64,000 nucleotides of DNA, taken from positions 1 through 64,000 of the forward strand of contig OMWY01000014.1 in assembly GCA_900314885.1 (NCBI GenBank), written 5' to 3'. The notes under the pieces are model-generated. The model was not told the origin of the DNA. It did no database searches and was given only the letters and a program-made list of their open reading frames with translations. This document shows, piece after piece, positions 54,684 through 64,000 of the stretch. Every line of letters begins with the position of its first letter. The first letter of the stretch is position 1. The position numbers and the translations under genes are program-made. The DNA comes from an uncultured Eubacteriales bacterium. Lineage in GTDB: Bacteria; Bacillota; Clostridia; Lachnospirales; Lachnospiraceae.

Positions 54684-54697
54684 ACTGAAATACGCAA

Positions 54698-54747
54698 AAA
54701 GCGAAGGGAGAACGTGTTTATTGCTTGTCACGTTCTTCATTCGCTTT
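54698..54747 (-). terminator. Terminator of the RNA methyltransferase gene
   Basis: AAAGCGAA and AGAACGTG arms pair with CACGTTCT and TTCGCTTT; TTTTTGCG follows on the minus strand. Confidence 0.7.
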
Positions 54748-54757
54748 GTTTATAATC

Positions 54758-55909
54758 TCATCGTGTTAATTTTACCACGCACTCCACAGAATCTGTCCAC
54801 GGGAACATATCTACCGGAACAGCTTTTTCGGCCTTATATCCCGCCTTCGTTAATATGCCAAGGTCTCTGCCCAGGGTCTCGGGATTACATGAAACATATA
54901 TTATTTTATCCGGCTCCGCCGCTATGGCGCTCGCAAGGAATTCCTCACTTGCGCCGGCTCTCGGTGGGTCCATAAATATTACGTCAAAGGGCTTTTTATC
55001 GCCACCGCTTACACGTTTCGTCAGCTCAAGTCCGGCGTCACCGGAAATAAATTCTATATTTTTACAAGCATTTATTCGGGCGTTTTCCTTAGCGTTTAAA
55101 ACAGACTCATTATTTAACTCGACTCCCGTCACAGTCCCGGCCTTATCCGAGGCTATGATACCAATAGTGCCTATACCACAGTAGGCATCAAGCACCTTTT
55201 CTTTCCCTGTCAATTCGGCAAGCTCTATCGCCATATTATAGAGTCTCTCAGTCTGCTCGCTGTTTACCTGGTAAAATGTATCCGGCCCGATAATAAACCT
55301 CTTACCACACAGTATGTCGGTAACCTTTCCTTTTCCGTAGACAACCTCGGTGTCCTTAGGGCGGCCTAAAATCATGTTCGTGCGGTCTTTATTTACATTT
55401 ATTAAAAATGTAGTGACCCCGGGGAGTCTCTTCTTTAGCTCCTTCGCGAAGTTTTTCTTCCCCGGAAACATAAAGTCGGCCGTTACGAGCACGAGCATTA
55501 TTTCCCCTGTCGTGTGGCAGGTACGAACCAGTATATGGCGAAGAAATCCGGTCTGCCTGTCCTCATCGTAGGCCTTCAGCCTGAACTCATTCGCAAGTGA
55601 GCATACTGTCTCGATAATTTTATCCGCGCGCTCATTTTCAATGAGACAGCCTGCTACAGGCACGAGGTCGTGACTTCTCTCACCGTAGGTTCCGGTGACA
55701 AGGTTATTGTAGCGGTCCTTCCCGAACACGGCGTGAACCTTGTTCCGGTAATGATAAGGTTCCTTCATGCCTAATATTTTATCAGGCTTTACGTATTTTC
55801 CAATAAAATGGGACACTGTCTGTTCCTTCGCGTTCAAGGTTCCGCCGTAAGGGCGTCCGATAGTCGAACAGGCTCCGCACTTCTTTATGTATGGACAGGT
55901 TATATTCAT
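54758..55909 (-). CDS. 23S rRNA (uracil-5-)-methyltransferase, RlmD/RumA type
   Basis: 383 residues. CPYIKKCGAC gives three of the four iron-sulfur cysteines. The SAM-binding core is VLDAYCGIGTIGI, with FMDPPRAG and the catalytic cysteine in IIYVSCNPETL. It methylates uridine in 23S rRNA; family members also include RlmC and TrmA, so the exact base is not certain. The TRAM domain seen in many homologues is absent at the N-terminus. Confidence 0.88.
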   Translation of the reverse strand: MNITCPYIKKCGACSTIGRPYGGTLNAKEQTVSHFIGKYVKPDKILGMKEPYHYRNKVHAVFGKDRYNNLVTGTYGERSHDLVPVAGCLIENERADKIIETVCSLANEFRLKAYDEDRQTGFLRHILVRTCHTTGEIMLVLVTADFMFPGKKNFAKELKKRLPGVTTFLINVNKDRTNMILGRPKDTEVVYGKGKVTDILCGKRFIIGPDTFYQVNSEQTERLYNMAIELAELTGKEKVLDAYCGIGTIGIIASDKAGTVTGVELNNESVLNAKENARINACKNIEFISGDAGLELTKRVSGGDKKPFDVIFMDPPRAGASEEFLASAIAAEPDKIIYVSCNPETLGRDLGILTKAGYKAEKAVPVDMFPWTDSVECVVKLTR

Positions 55910-56013
55910 GCTAAATTCCTTTCCTTTGATAGCTTATCGGCTTATATTTTAGCACATGCGCAAGGATTTTTCCATACATAAATGAAACAGCTCCTAATGC
56001 CCATGAGAGCACA

Positions 56014-56946
56014 TTAATCTATATGTGATGTGATAAATAGCATGTCACCTTCAAGGTTTATGCTGTCATAGCCGTAAGGAGCGATAAAGTTATCGCCCGG
56101 CTTAACAGGTACGCCATCAACCTTTCCTTCGCCTTCAAGTATATCGACTATAAGGAAGGGATATGGGTTATTTATTGTTATATTATTGTTTACTTTATAT
56201 TTTGTTACCGTAAATAAATCACAGGATACTAATTCCTGTTCTATATTTCCATTAGAAATTACCGGTTCTTTTACGGTGTTGATATTTTTCTGCGGGCAGC
56301 GTATCACGTCTATACTCTGACTGATGTGAAGTTCACGAGGTTTGCCGTTCTGGAGTCTGCCATAGTCATAAAGCCTGTATGTCACGTCGCTGTTTTGCTG
56401 CGTCTCGAGAATAAGCGTGCCCTTCCTTATCGCATGAACCGTGCCTGAAGGAATGAAGAAGAAATCACCCTTGTGGATAGGAAGAACCGTAATCAAATCA
56501 TCCCATTTTCCATCGGTAATCATTTTGGTTAATTCTTCTTTTGAGGCGGCGTTGTGGCCTATAACAATATCCGCCCCCTCATCGCAGTCAACTATATACC
56601 AGCACTCAGTCTTCCCCTTGCTGCCATTTTCATGGGCTCGGGCGTATTCATCATCAGGGTGAACCTGAATCGACAAATTGTCACGGGCATCTATTAACTT
56701 TATTAATAGTGGAAATACGTCGCCCTCAATATTTCCGAAGAGTTCACGGTGATTCTCCCAAAGCTCAGTCAGGGTCTTACCCTTATAAGGGCCGTCTTTA
56801 ACAGTGCTGACCCCGTGGGCGTTAGCCGCCACGACCCAGGCCTCGCCGGTGTGGTCGCCATCCGTCTTATATCCGTATTTCTCGTGAAGCTTGGTTCCAC
56901 CCCAGAGAACCTCCTTGCAATAAGGTTCCATAAAAAGTAAATCCAT
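56014..56946 (-). CDS. manA: Mannose-6-phosphate isomerase, class I
   Basis: 310 residues, a zinc-dependent cupin converting mannose-6-phosphate and fructose-6-phosphate. Metal ligands are visible in SIQVHPDD (Gln, His), GKTECWY (Glu) and PSGTVHAI (His). It starts MDLLFMEPYCKEVLWGGTKL after AAAGG. Short form typical of Firmicutes. Single gene between the methyltransferase and the MATE remnant. Confidence 0.93.
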   Translation of the reverse strand: MDLLFMEPYCKEVLWGGTKLHEKYGYKTDGDHTGEAWVVAANAHGVSTVKDGPYKGKTLTELWENHRELFGNIEGDVFPLLIKLIDARDNLSIQVHPDDEYARAHENGSKGKTECWYIVDCDEGADIVIGHNAASKEELTKMITDGKWDDLITVLPIHKGDFFFIPSGTVHAIRKGTLILETQQNSDVTYRLYDYGRLQNGKPRELHISQSIDVIRCPQKNINTVKEPVISNGNIEQELVSCDLFTVTKYKVNNNITINNPYPFLIVDILEGEGKVDGVPVKPGDNFIAPYGYDSINLEGDMLFITSHID

Positions 56947-57046
56947 AGTTTTCGCCTTTCTGTGTAAAATGTATAGCTAAAAACAGTATATCAGACTAAA
57001 TTTACTTTGTCATCAATTATTATTGACAAGAATGAATGATTGTTGC

Positions 57047-57080
57047 AAAAAAATAAACCCGCCTGTAAAATACAGGCAGG
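57047..57080 (-). terminator. Terminator after the MATE remnant
   Basis: GCCTGTA-TTT-TACAGGC then GGGTTTATTTTTTTG on the minus strand. Confidence 0.75.
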
Positions 57081-57092
57081 CATAGAAAGTGG

Positions 57093-57985
57093 TTATGACT
57101 TAAGATCCTTGTAGGTCTTTCGGATAATCACGACTCCGATTATAAATGTCAATATATCTGACACAGGCATGGAGTAGAGAACTCCGTCGAGGCCGAAGAA
57201 AATCGGAAGGACAAGGGCGAAGCATACGCCGAACACAACCTCACGAAGGAGTGAAAGGATGGTTGATTCAACAGCCTTACCGAGCGCCTGGAGGTAGATA
57301 AATGTTCCCTTGTTAACCGTCGCGAAATAATATCTCCCGATAGCTTAAATGAATCTCTTGTAAGCTTAATAGCCTTCATATGGCAGAGATACCATATAGC
57401 AAGCACTGCGGTCACAATCTGGCCTAATACTGTAGCGACCGCGGCACCCATCATACCCATCCTGCATGGGAAAATAAATACCGGGTCAAGAATAATATTT
57501 ACTACGCACCCTGCGAGGGTCGATGCCATGGCAAATTTCGGGCTTCCGTCCGAACGTATTACCGGGTTCATAGCCTGGCCGAATACGTAAAATGGGATTC
57601 CAAGCGTAATGTAGAAAAAATATATTTTAGCCTGGGTAAAGGTCTCATTATTTACCCTGCCGCCGAACATGGTAAGGATCGGGTCGGCAAAGGCAAGATA
57701 GAGGACGGTCAGAATTACTCCGATAATAATGCTCAATATTACGGCGTTACCGACCGTTTTAGAGGCCTTGTCTTTTTCATGACTGCCAAGGCTTATACTT
57801 ACAAAGGCGCAGGCGCCGTCGCCGACCATTACGGCAAAGGCGAGGGCTACTACGGTAAGTGGAAATACGACTGTATTCGCGGCGTTTCCGTATGAGCCAA
57901 GATAGGTGGCGTTAGCTATAAATATCTGGTCGACTATGTTATAGAGGGCTGCTACAAGCAGTGAAATTATACAGGTCAATTAGGA
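57093..57985 (-). pseudogene. Decayed MATE-family efflux transporter
   Basis: The 5' part reads LTCIISLLVAALYNIVDQIF and continues as a MATE protein to KLTRDSFKLSGDII near 57345. The frame then changes to RYYFATVNKGTFIYLQALGK and ends with the true MATE C-terminus (LPIFFGLDGVLYSMPVSDIL ... KDLKS) at 57093. About 150 internal codons and the first ~20 codons with the start are missing. Two deletions, therefore non-functional. Confidence 0.8.
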
Positions 57986-58011
57986 AGCCTTTGTAAAAAT
58001 TTCTTAACTGT

Positions 58012-59340
58012 TTAACTTACATACCTGAAGCTCTTGTCAGTCATCGCCCTCGCGATTACAAGTCCAAGCGGAAGGGCGATTATCATGAATATTCCGTTTA
58101 CTATCCAACCCGCTCCTTCACCGACATTCGTGGCGCCGAGGTTATAGACACCGCGGTAGAGGTACATTCCCGGAACCATGATAACTATACTTGGAACCGA
58201 GATAGAGATCCTTGGCACGTCCATTTTCTTTTGGGCGAGGGAGGCTAGAAGGCCTGCCGTGAGCGCCCCGATAAATGAAGCGAAGGCTCCCGGTATATGG
58301 AGGTTCGTCACAAGCTCTAGTCTCAAGGTATTTGCGAGCATTCCGATGATTCCAGCCGTGAAGGCAAGCCACCTCGGGCTGTTAAACATTTGCGAGAAGC
58401 CATATACACCTATGAAGCTGCAGAAAAGTCTGAGCCCGATACGTAAAGAAGGTGTAAGTTCAAGAGGCATGAAGTCGTTAGGCTCGAAGCGAAGCGACCA
58501 GGCTACAATCCAGCCCGTAAGCGTCGCGACCGTAATTATCATGATCGCGTAGCTCATTCGCTCGAGGCCCGACCTCATATGGGATTTCGCAAGGTCGATG
58601 CCACCGGTGATAAGCGGAAATCCCGGAATTATGAAGAGCATGGCGCATATATATCCCGCCTCGTGGCCCGTCGAGGCGTGCATGCCGTACTCCGCTATCT
58701 TATAAGAAATGACACTTGCGACGCAGGCGAAGGCGACCGATACCACTACTGTAGGTATGAGTGAGATATGCTTGTCAAGCATCCTACGCCTAAGCCAGTT
58801 GCCGAGGCCCGCTCCTACGAGGGCGCAGACCATCTCTATGAAGCCGCCTCCAAGTAAAAATGTGAAGCCGAAGCAGGCAATTCCGGCCGAAAGTCCCGCC
58901 TGCCATGGTTTATAATTTCCCGGCATATGCTTTATGGTGTGGAGCCTGTCAGTGATTTCCTGTAGAGTCATGCCTGCGCCCTTGCCCGGGAATTCATTTA
59001 CAAATCTTTCCATAGCCATAAGCTTGTCCGTATTTACACCCGTAGTCGTTATGCTGATGCTTGCGGCGCAGGATTCTTCACCCTGCATGCAGGTGTAATT
59101 CAGAGAAACGAGCCCGATGTCAGCTGTACACCGCATTCCGAGCTCCTTTGATATGACGTCCATACTATAGAGCACTCGCCAGGCGCTGGTGCCGCATGAT
59201 AGGAGCATGGCGCCAAATCGCCCTACTATCATCGTCTTTTCCTTGATAGAGGCCTCACCGGCCGGAACCGTGCTGTCGCTCATAAGCTCCCACCAGTGGA
59301 TATGCATGTGTATTCTGTCGTCTTTTATTTCTTCTGCCAT
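58012..59340 (-). CDS. ThrE-like threonine/serine exporter
   Basis: 442 residues: an N-terminal cytosolic DUF1212 domain (GRFGAMLLSCGTSAWRVLYS) followed by about ten membrane helices (DUF1212/DUF3815 fusion) with FIIPGFPLITGGIDLAKSHM. ThrE of Corynebacterium exports threonine and serine; the substrate in this relative is inferred. Start at MAEEIKDD after AGGGAGAAC; the longer frame enters the structured upstream element. Downstream lies the truncated MATE gene, only 26 bases away. Confidence 0.82.
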   Translation of the reverse strand: MAEEIKDDRIHMHIHWWELMSDSTVPAGEASIKEKTMIVGRFGAMLLSCGTSAWRVLYSMDVISKELGMRCTADIGLVSLNYTCMQGEESCAASISITTTGVNTDKLMAMERFVNEFPGKGAGMTLQEITDRLHTIKHMPGNYKPWQAGLSAGIACFGFTFLLGGGFIEMVCALVGAGLGNWLRRRMLDKHISLIPTVVVSVAFACVASVISYKIAEYGMHASTGHEAGYICAMLFIIPGFPLITGGIDLAKSHMRSGLERMSYAIMIITVATLTGWIVAWSLRFEPNDFMPLELTPSLRIGLRLFCSFIGVYGFSQMFNSPRWLAFTAGIIGMLANTLRLELVTNLHIPGAFASFIGALTAGLLASLAQKKMDVPRISISVPSIVIMVPGMYLYRGVYNLGATNVGEGAGWIVNGIFMIIALPLGLVIARAMTDKSFRYVS

Positions 59341-59373
59341 TAAAGTTCTCCCTTGCTGTTTAAGCATACAATA

Positions 59374-59578
59374 GTTACTGTTCAGGCCTACACATTCGAA
59401 ATGCTTCAATGATACCCACGCCATTAGAATTGCGCTTTGCGCAAGGCGAGTCGCATTGCTTCGCAAAGCGACAATCTACGAAGCACCGCTAGCGCGGCAC
59501 TTCAATCTTCGCATTTCTCATGTAGCAGGCTCAAGGGAAGCTGTATTGCTTCATAATTTGTTGGGTCTGAACAGTAAC
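59374..59578. repeat. Structured element with inverted ends (MITE-like)
   Basis: GTTACTGTTCAGGCC (59374-59388) and GGTCTGAACAGTAAC (59564-59578) are inverted repeats with one mismatch. Inside are GAAATGC/GCATTTC arms (59398, 59511), a TTGCGC-TTT-GCGCAA hairpin (59435-59449), a TCGC-TTGC/GCAA-GCGA hairpin (59451-59471) and a GAAG-CCGC/GCGG-CTTC hairpin (59479-59503). The divergent ThrE-like gene and asnB flank it. It may be a miniature element or a pair of operators. Confidence 0.5.
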
Positions 59579-59617
59579 ACACATTATACACTATTACAAT
59601 CGATTTGAAAAGTAGTG

Positions 59618-59645
59618 TTGACAGATTTTCTGATAAAGCTATAAT
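59618..59645 (+). promoter_or_regulatory. Promoter of asnB operon
   Basis: TTGACA, 16 bases, TATAAT on the plus strand, about 75 bases before asnB. Confidence 0.7.
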
Positions 59646-59723
59646 TATAATTGAAGTGCTGTACAAGGCGGGGGTATCCCGTTTGGTACTTACAGCAAAC
59701 AGATTACATTACAGGAGAGCAAT

Positions 59724-61613
59724 ATGTGCGGAATATGCGGTTTTACCGGTAACAGACTTAAGAACAGAGAAGACATCCTCACGGCCATGATGAACAGGAT
59801 TATCCATCGCGGTCCCGATGGTGCGGGAAAATATATTGACGACGGCATGAACATGGGCCACCGCCGCCTGTCAATCATTGACCTTGACAATGGCCGTCAG
59901 CCCATGACAAATGAGGACGGCTCGCTAATCATTACATTTAACGGTGAGATTTACAATTATAAGGAAATCAAGGAAGACCTCGTAAAATGCGGGCACACCT
60001 TCGCGAATAAGAGCGACACAGAGGTCCTCATCCACGGCTACGAGGAATACGGCCCTAAGCTCCTTGACAGGCTTCGCGGCATGTTCACCTTCGTCCTCTG
60101 GGATAAGAATAAGAAGAAGGTCTTCGCCGCGAGGGACATGTTCGGAATCAAGCCATTTTACTACACTGTGGTTGACGGCGAGCTTGTCTACGGGTCGGAA
60201 ATTAAGAGCATACTCGAGTATCCCGGCGTTAAGCGTGAAGTGAATTTAAACGCCCTCGAGCAGTATCTTTCCTTCCAGTATTCGGTCCTGCCCGAGACAT
60301 TTTTCAAGGGAATATATAAGCTCATGCCGGGCCACTATATGACCTTTGAGAACGGAAATATGGAAATCGAGCGTTACTTCGATCCTATGCTTACTCCGTC
60401 CGAGAAGCCGGTCGACCACGCAAAGCTCGTGGATGAGATAGATGACGCGGTTAAGAAATCCATAAATTACCATATGGTTTCGGATGTTGAGGTCGCCTCC
60501 CTTCTTTCAAGCGGTGTCGACTCAAGCTACGTGGCAAGCAACTTCCACGGGGCCAAGACATTTACAGTCGGCTTCGATTATGAGAAATATAACGAGATTC
60601 CTTACGCAAAGGAGCTCTCTAAGAAAATCGGCATAGAAAATTACAGCAAGATCATTTCCACGGAGGAGTACTGGCACGAGCTCCCGAGAATCCAGTACTT
60701 CATGGACGAGCCCCTTGCTGACCCTAGTGCTATAGCCCTCTATTTCGTAGATCGTGAAGCGAGCAAGCAGGTAAAGGTTGTGCTTTCAGGCGAGGGAGCG
60801 GATGAGCTTTTCGGCGGTTACAACATTTACCATGAACCTATGAGCCTCGCGGGCTACCAGAAGCTACCTAAGGGACTGAGGAAGGCTCTCGCTGCGGGAG
60901 CTGAGAAGATTCCGGGAAGAGTAAAGGGAAAGAACTTCCTCATTCGCGGCAGCAAAACGGTCGAGGAGCGCTTTATCGGGAACGCGAACATTTTCACGGT
61001 TAAGCAGAGAAATAAGGTGCTTAAATATAAGACGGCGAAGTCGGATCCTAAGTACCTCACGGCCCCTTATTACGCTAAGGTCAAGGACCTCGATGATGTA
61101 GCGAAAATGCAGTACATAGACCTTAATTTCTGGCTTATAGGCGATATCCTTCTTAAGGCCGATAAGATGAGCATGGCCCACTCGCTCGAGAGCCGCGTGC
61201 CATTCCTTGACAGGGGCGTATACGAGGTCGCAAAGGATATTCCTGTAAATGAGAAGGTCACGGACACGAACACGAAGGTCGCCTTCCGTGAGGCTGCCCA
61301 CAGGTACCTCACGAGCGCCGGGGCCGAGAAGAAGAAGCTTGGTTTCCCTGTGCCTATAAGGATCTGGCTTAAGCAGGACAAGTACTATAATATCGTGAAG
61401 GAAGCATTTACAAGCGAAGCGGCAAAGAAATTCTTTAACACCGATGAGCTCGTGAAGCTTCTCGATGATCACAGGGCAGGTAAAATGGACTACAGCAGGC
61501 ATATTTGGAACGTGTACATGTTCCTGCTCTGGTATAAGGAGTACTTTGTTGAAGGCGGATGTGACGTGAGCATCGAAGATGAGCTCGCTATGGAAAGGGA
61601 GAAAACAGCTTGA
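59724..61613 (+). CDS. asnB: Asparagine synthase (glutamine-hydrolysing)
   Basis: 629 residues. Cys2 of MCGICGFTG is the glutaminase nucleophile, with HRGPDGAG and FNGEIYNY completing that domain. The synthetase half has the ATP pyrophosphatase loop LLSSGVDSSYVA and GEGADELFGGYNIY. It converts aspartate and glutamine to asparagine and glutamate. Start after GGAGAGCAAT. It overlaps the next gene by 4 bases. Confidence 0.95.
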   Translation: MCGICGFTGNRLKNREDILTAMMNRIIHRGPDGAGKYIDDGMNMGHRRLSIIDLDNGRQPMTNEDGSLIITFNGEIYNYKEIKEDLVKCGHTFANKSDTEVLIHGYEEYGPKLLDRLRGMFTFVLWDKNKKKVFAARDMFGIKPFYYTVVDGELVYGSEIKSILEYPGVKREVNLNALEQYLSFQYSVLPETFFKGIYKLMPGHYMTFENGNMEIERYFDPMLTPSEKPVDHAKLVDEIDDAVKKSINYHMVSDVEVASLLSSGVDSSYVASNFHGAKTFTVGFDYEKYNEIPYAKELSKKIGIENYSKIISTEEYWHELPRIQYFMDEPLADPSAIALYFVDREASKQVKVVLSGEGADELFGGYNIYHEPMSLAGYQKLPKGLRKALAAGAEKIPGRVKGKNFLIRGSKTVEERFIGNANIFTVKQRNKVLKYKTAKSDPKYLTAPYYAKVKDLDDVAKMQYIDLNFWLIGDILLKADKMSMAHSLESRVPFLDRGVYEVAKDIPVNEKVTDTNTKVAFREAAHRYLTSAGAEKKKLGFPVPIRIWLKQDKYYNIVKEAFTSEAAKKFFNTDELVKLLDDHRAGKMDYSRHIWNVYMFLLWYKEYFVEGGCDVSIEDELAMEREKTA

Positions 61614-62461
61614 AAATAGGTATTATCGATATCGGAGGCGGTACGAAGGGTGTCTACTCGGCGGGATTGTACGACTACTTAATAGACAGGCATATTACTT
61701 TTGACTATTATTTGGGAGTTTCGGCGGGAGCGGCGAATCTCGCCTCCTACCTTGCGGGACAGAGGGGTAGGACCGCTAACTTCTACCTCGATTACGCCTT
61801 CAGAAAGGAGTACATGGGCTTCCGCGACTGGCTTTCTGATGGAAATTTCTTCAATCTCGGCTACGTATACGGCACACTCTCGGTCGAGGGTGGCGAGGAT
61901 CCGCTCGATGTGCGGGCCATGAAGGCAAGCGGGAAGGAATTCCAGGCGGTCGCGACCGACGCCATGACAGGACGGCCACATTATTTCGGTATGGATGATT
62001 TTACGCCGACCGACCTCTCCGTATTCTGCGCTACATGCTGTATACCGGTAGCCTGCAGGCCCCAGAGGGTCGGGGACAGGTTCTACTTTGACGGCGGCGT
62101 ATCGAACCCTATTCCGTGGAAGCACGCGCTTAATGACGGCGTTGACAAAATGGTTGTAGTCTTAAATCGCCCGATAGATGAGACAAAGAATGTCGAAAAG
62201 CACCTGAAATGGCTGCGCAATAGGTTGCGCGATTATCCGGTCATTTTTAAGAGGATTGCAATGAGACATGTTCTCTACAACAGCGAACTCGACGGACTCA
62301 TAAATCTCGAGAAAAAGGGCATAGTTCTAAGGGTTGGGCCTGATAACCTCGAAGGTGTCACAACTTTAAAAAGAGACAAAGAAGCATTTGCAAAATTGTA
62401 CAATAAGGGGTATGATGATGGTGTAAAGGTTGAGAAATTTCTCTCATCCATAAAGGAATGA
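61610..62461 (+). CDS. Patatin-like phospholipase
   Basis: 283 residues. The oxyanion loop IGGGTKG lies near 9-14, the nucleophile Ser38 in GVSAG and the dyad aspartate in FDGGVSNPIP. It is probably an intracellular lipid acyl hydrolase of the YjjU type. It starts at ATGA overlapping the asnB stop and lies 20 bases before galT, so the three are likely one transcript, though no shared pathway is evident. Confidence 0.88.
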   Translation: MKIGIIDIGGGTKGVYSAGLYDYLIDRHITFDYYLGVSAGAANLASYLAGQRGRTANFYLDYAFRKEYMGFRDWLSDGNFFNLGYVYGTLSVEGGEDPLDVRAMKASGKEFQAVATDAMTGRPHYFGMDDFTPTDLSVFCATCCIPVACRPQRVGDRFYFDGGVSNPIPWKHALNDGVDKMVVVLNRPIDETKNVEKHLKWLRNRLRDYPVIFKRIAMRHVLYNSELDGLINLEKKGIVLRVGPDNLEGVTTLKRDKEAFAKLYNKGYDDGVKVEKFLSSIKE

Positions 62462-62481
62462 CACAAAGGAGAAAAGGTATT

Positions 62482-64000
62482 ATGGTATTTTCTAACATCG
62501 ACAGACTGCTTGCGTACGGTATTGAGAAGGGCTTGCTTGAGGCTTCGGACGTCTTCTACGCAAGGAACAGGCTCCTGTACACACTTGCGCTTCCTTCATA
62601 TGAGGACTCAGATTGCGCAAAGCTTATCGACGAAGCGGCAGCAGGCAAGGCTACCGGAGTTGTCCTCGCTGACGAGCTTAAGGCCCTTGTTGAAGAAGGC
62701 CGTAGGAACGGTGTCTGCGGCGAGACCGCGACTGACGGAGATCTCTTCGACACTAAGCTCATGGACTGCCTCCTTGCCCGCCCGTCTGAGATCATAAGCG
62801 AGTTCAATGCGAAATATGCGCAAAGTCCAAAGGAAGCCACGGACTGGTATTATGACTTCTCAAGGGCCACAAACTACATCAGAGTCGACAGAATCGCCCG
62901 CGACGTGAAGTGGCAGGCTGATTCCCCTTACGGAAAGCTTGATATCACCATTAACCTCTCAAAGCCTGAGAAGGACCCTAAGGCCATAGCCGCAGCAAAG
63001 ACCATGAAGCAGACCGGCTATCCTAAGTGCGCCCTCTGCCGTGAAAATGAGGGCTTTGCGGGTGACCTTTCCCACGCGGCGAGGGAGAACCACAGGGTTA
63101 TACCGATTACCCTAGGCGGTGAGGATTATTTCTTACAATATTCCCCATACGTCTACTACAACGAGCACTGCATTGTCTTAAATAAAAACCACGTACCTAT
63201 GAAAATAGACCGGGCTACATTTGACAAGCTCCTCGAGTTTATAACGAAATTCCCTCACTATATGCTTGGCTCTAACGCTGACCTCCCAATCGTAGGCGGC
63301 TCAATCCTTACCCACGACCATTTCCAGGGAGGCCACTACGAATTTCCTATGACGAGGGCTGATGTCGAGAAGGAAGTTACATTTAAGGGATATGAGGACG
63401 TAAAGGCAGGCATAGTAAAATGGCCTATGTCAGTAATACGCCTTGATGGAAGCGACAGGAAGAGGATAGCTGAGCTCGCTGAGAAGATACTTGCCGCATG
63501 GCGCGGATACTCTGATGAGAGCGTCGGAATCCTTGCCGAGAGCGATGGCGAGAAACACAATACAATCACCCCTATAGCCAGACGCCGGGGCAATCTCTAT
63601 GAACTCGATCTGGTACTAAGAAATAACAGGACCGATGCCGAGAATCCGTTAGGTATCTTCCACCCGCACGCTAAGCTCCACCATATAAAGAAGGAAAATA
63701 TAGGCCTCATCGAGGTTATGGGCCTCGCCGTCCTTCCGGGAAGACTTCTTAATGAGATGGCTAAGCTTAAGGAAGCGATGCTCTCAGGAGCCGACCTTAG
63801 AAGCGACGAAGTCCTCGCTAAGCACGCCGACTGGGCCGACGAGATCAAGGCAAAGTATCCTGACTTTACCAAGGATAACGCCGATGAGATAATAAGAAAA
63901 GAAATTGGCCTCGTCTTCTCCGAAGTCCTCGAAGACGCAGGAGTATACAAGAGAAACACCGAAGGCATGGAAGCCTTTATGAAATTCATATCATCAGTAA
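62482..64000 (+). CDS. galT: UDP-glucose-hexose-1-phosphate uridylyltransferase, class II (cut by window end)
   Basis: The frame starts at an ATG after AAAGGAGAAAAGG and stays open to the last base (506 full codons, no stop yet). It reads as the Firmicutes-type GalT: YPKCALCRENEGF, GGSILTHDHFQGGHYEFP with the catalytic histidine region, and IFHPHAKLHHIKKENIGLIE. It is the Leloir-pathway enzyme exchanging UDP between glucose-1-P and galactose-1-P, and would complement the alpha-galactosidase at 33892. Class II proteins are about 490-520 residues, so only the last few codons should be missing. Confidence 0.92.
   Translation, partial: MVFSNIDRLLAYGIEKGLLEASDVFYARNRLLYTLALPSYEDSDCAKLIDEAAAGKATGVVLADELKALVEEGRRNGVCGETATDGDLFDTKLMDCLLARPSEIISEFNAKYAQSPKEATDWYYDFSRATNYIRVDRIARDVKWQADSPYGKLDITINLSKPEKDPKAIAAAKTMKQTGYPKCALCRENEGFAGDLSHAARENHRVIPITLGGEDYFLQYSPYVYYNEHCIVLNKNHVPMKIDRATFDKLLEFITKFPHYMLGSNADLPIVGGSILTHDHFQGGHYEFPMTRADVEKEVTFKGYEDVKAGIVKWPMSVIRLDGSDRKRIAELAEKILAAWRGYSDESVGILAESDGEKHNTITPIARRRGNLYELDLVLRNNRTDAENPLGIFHPHAKLHHIKKENIGLIEVMGLAVLPGRLLNEMAKLKEAMLSGADLRSDEVLAKHADWADEIKAKYPDFTKDNADEIIRKEIGLVFSEVLEDAGVYKRNTEGMEAFMKFISSV

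Noticed and set aside
1..64000. CRISPR arrays, tRNA or rRNA genes, prophage
   Set aside because: No regularly spaced repeats, no recognisable tRNA or rRNA sequence and no phage structural genes were seen on either strand by eye.

Overview
The window reads as chromosomal DNA of a gut or rumen Lachnospiraceae (Butyrivibrio/Pseudobutyrivibrio-like) bacterium. The signs are moderate-to-low G+C, strong AGGAGG ribosome sites, TTGACA-17-TATAAT promoters, a tryptophan T-box, LytTR/GHKL signalling, several chemoreceptors, lipoprotein sugar-binding proteins, and GH3/GH13/GH27 glycosidases including a membrane GH3 with permuted domains. Genus is an inference. I see no rRNA, tRNA or CRISPR array.

Layout. 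0-4 kb: a peptide-exporter-like ABC protein with a short ORF after it, and a chemoreceptor. 4-9.5 kb: trpG-D-C-F-B-A under a Trp T-box; trpE sits apart at 19.2-20.6 kb under its own palindromic promoter. 9.5-19 kb: a repeat-rich gap, an AlgJ/MBOAT-type surface acetylation pair, an Rpn-like PD-(D/E)XK protein, a frameshifted chemoreceptor, an Lhr-like helicase and a small XRE regulator. 20.7-25.1 kb: an ABC-2 export operon preceded by a small membrane protein and a secreted protein broken by an in-frame stop. 25.4-31.6 kb: a DUF4143 ATPase, then a carbohydrate ABC importer operon (binding protein, two permeases, LacI regulator), with a divergent GH13 enzyme to 33.9 kb and an alpha-galactosidase to 35.2 kb.

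The most interesting part is 35.2-40.9 kb. A small AT-rich island carries a radical-SAM RiPP operon (decayed first radical SAM protein, PqqD-like recognition protein, SPASM radical SAM enzyme, 28-residue single-cysteine precursor, ABC exporter). Divergent from it is a 36-residue secreted peptide ending SQEPWDIPPFF that looks like an RNPP/Rgg-type pheromone precursor. Two tandem HTH-TPR regulators converge on that peptide, and an 18-bp-arm palindrome lies between the peptide gene and the RiPP operon. The island is bounded by two direct copies of a palindromic promoter that recurs a third time at 43.3 kb. Beyond it lies a chimera of an alpha-galactosidase 5' fragment and an ISAs1-type transposase remnant. 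I infer a quorum-sensing-controlled peptide natural product cassette that recombined into a glycosidase locus.

43-54.6 kb: two GH3 glycosidases and a GtrA-like protein lie downstream of an operon of an orphan sugar-binding lipoprotein, a chemoreceptor, a LytTR response regulator and a GHKL histidine kinase. This suggests a sugar-sensing unit without its own transporter. 54.7-64 kb: RlmD/RumA-type RNA methyltransferase, mannose-6-phosphate isomerase, a decayed MATE transporter, a ThrE-like exporter, an element with inverted ends, then asnB, a patatin-like lipase and a class II galT that runs off the window.
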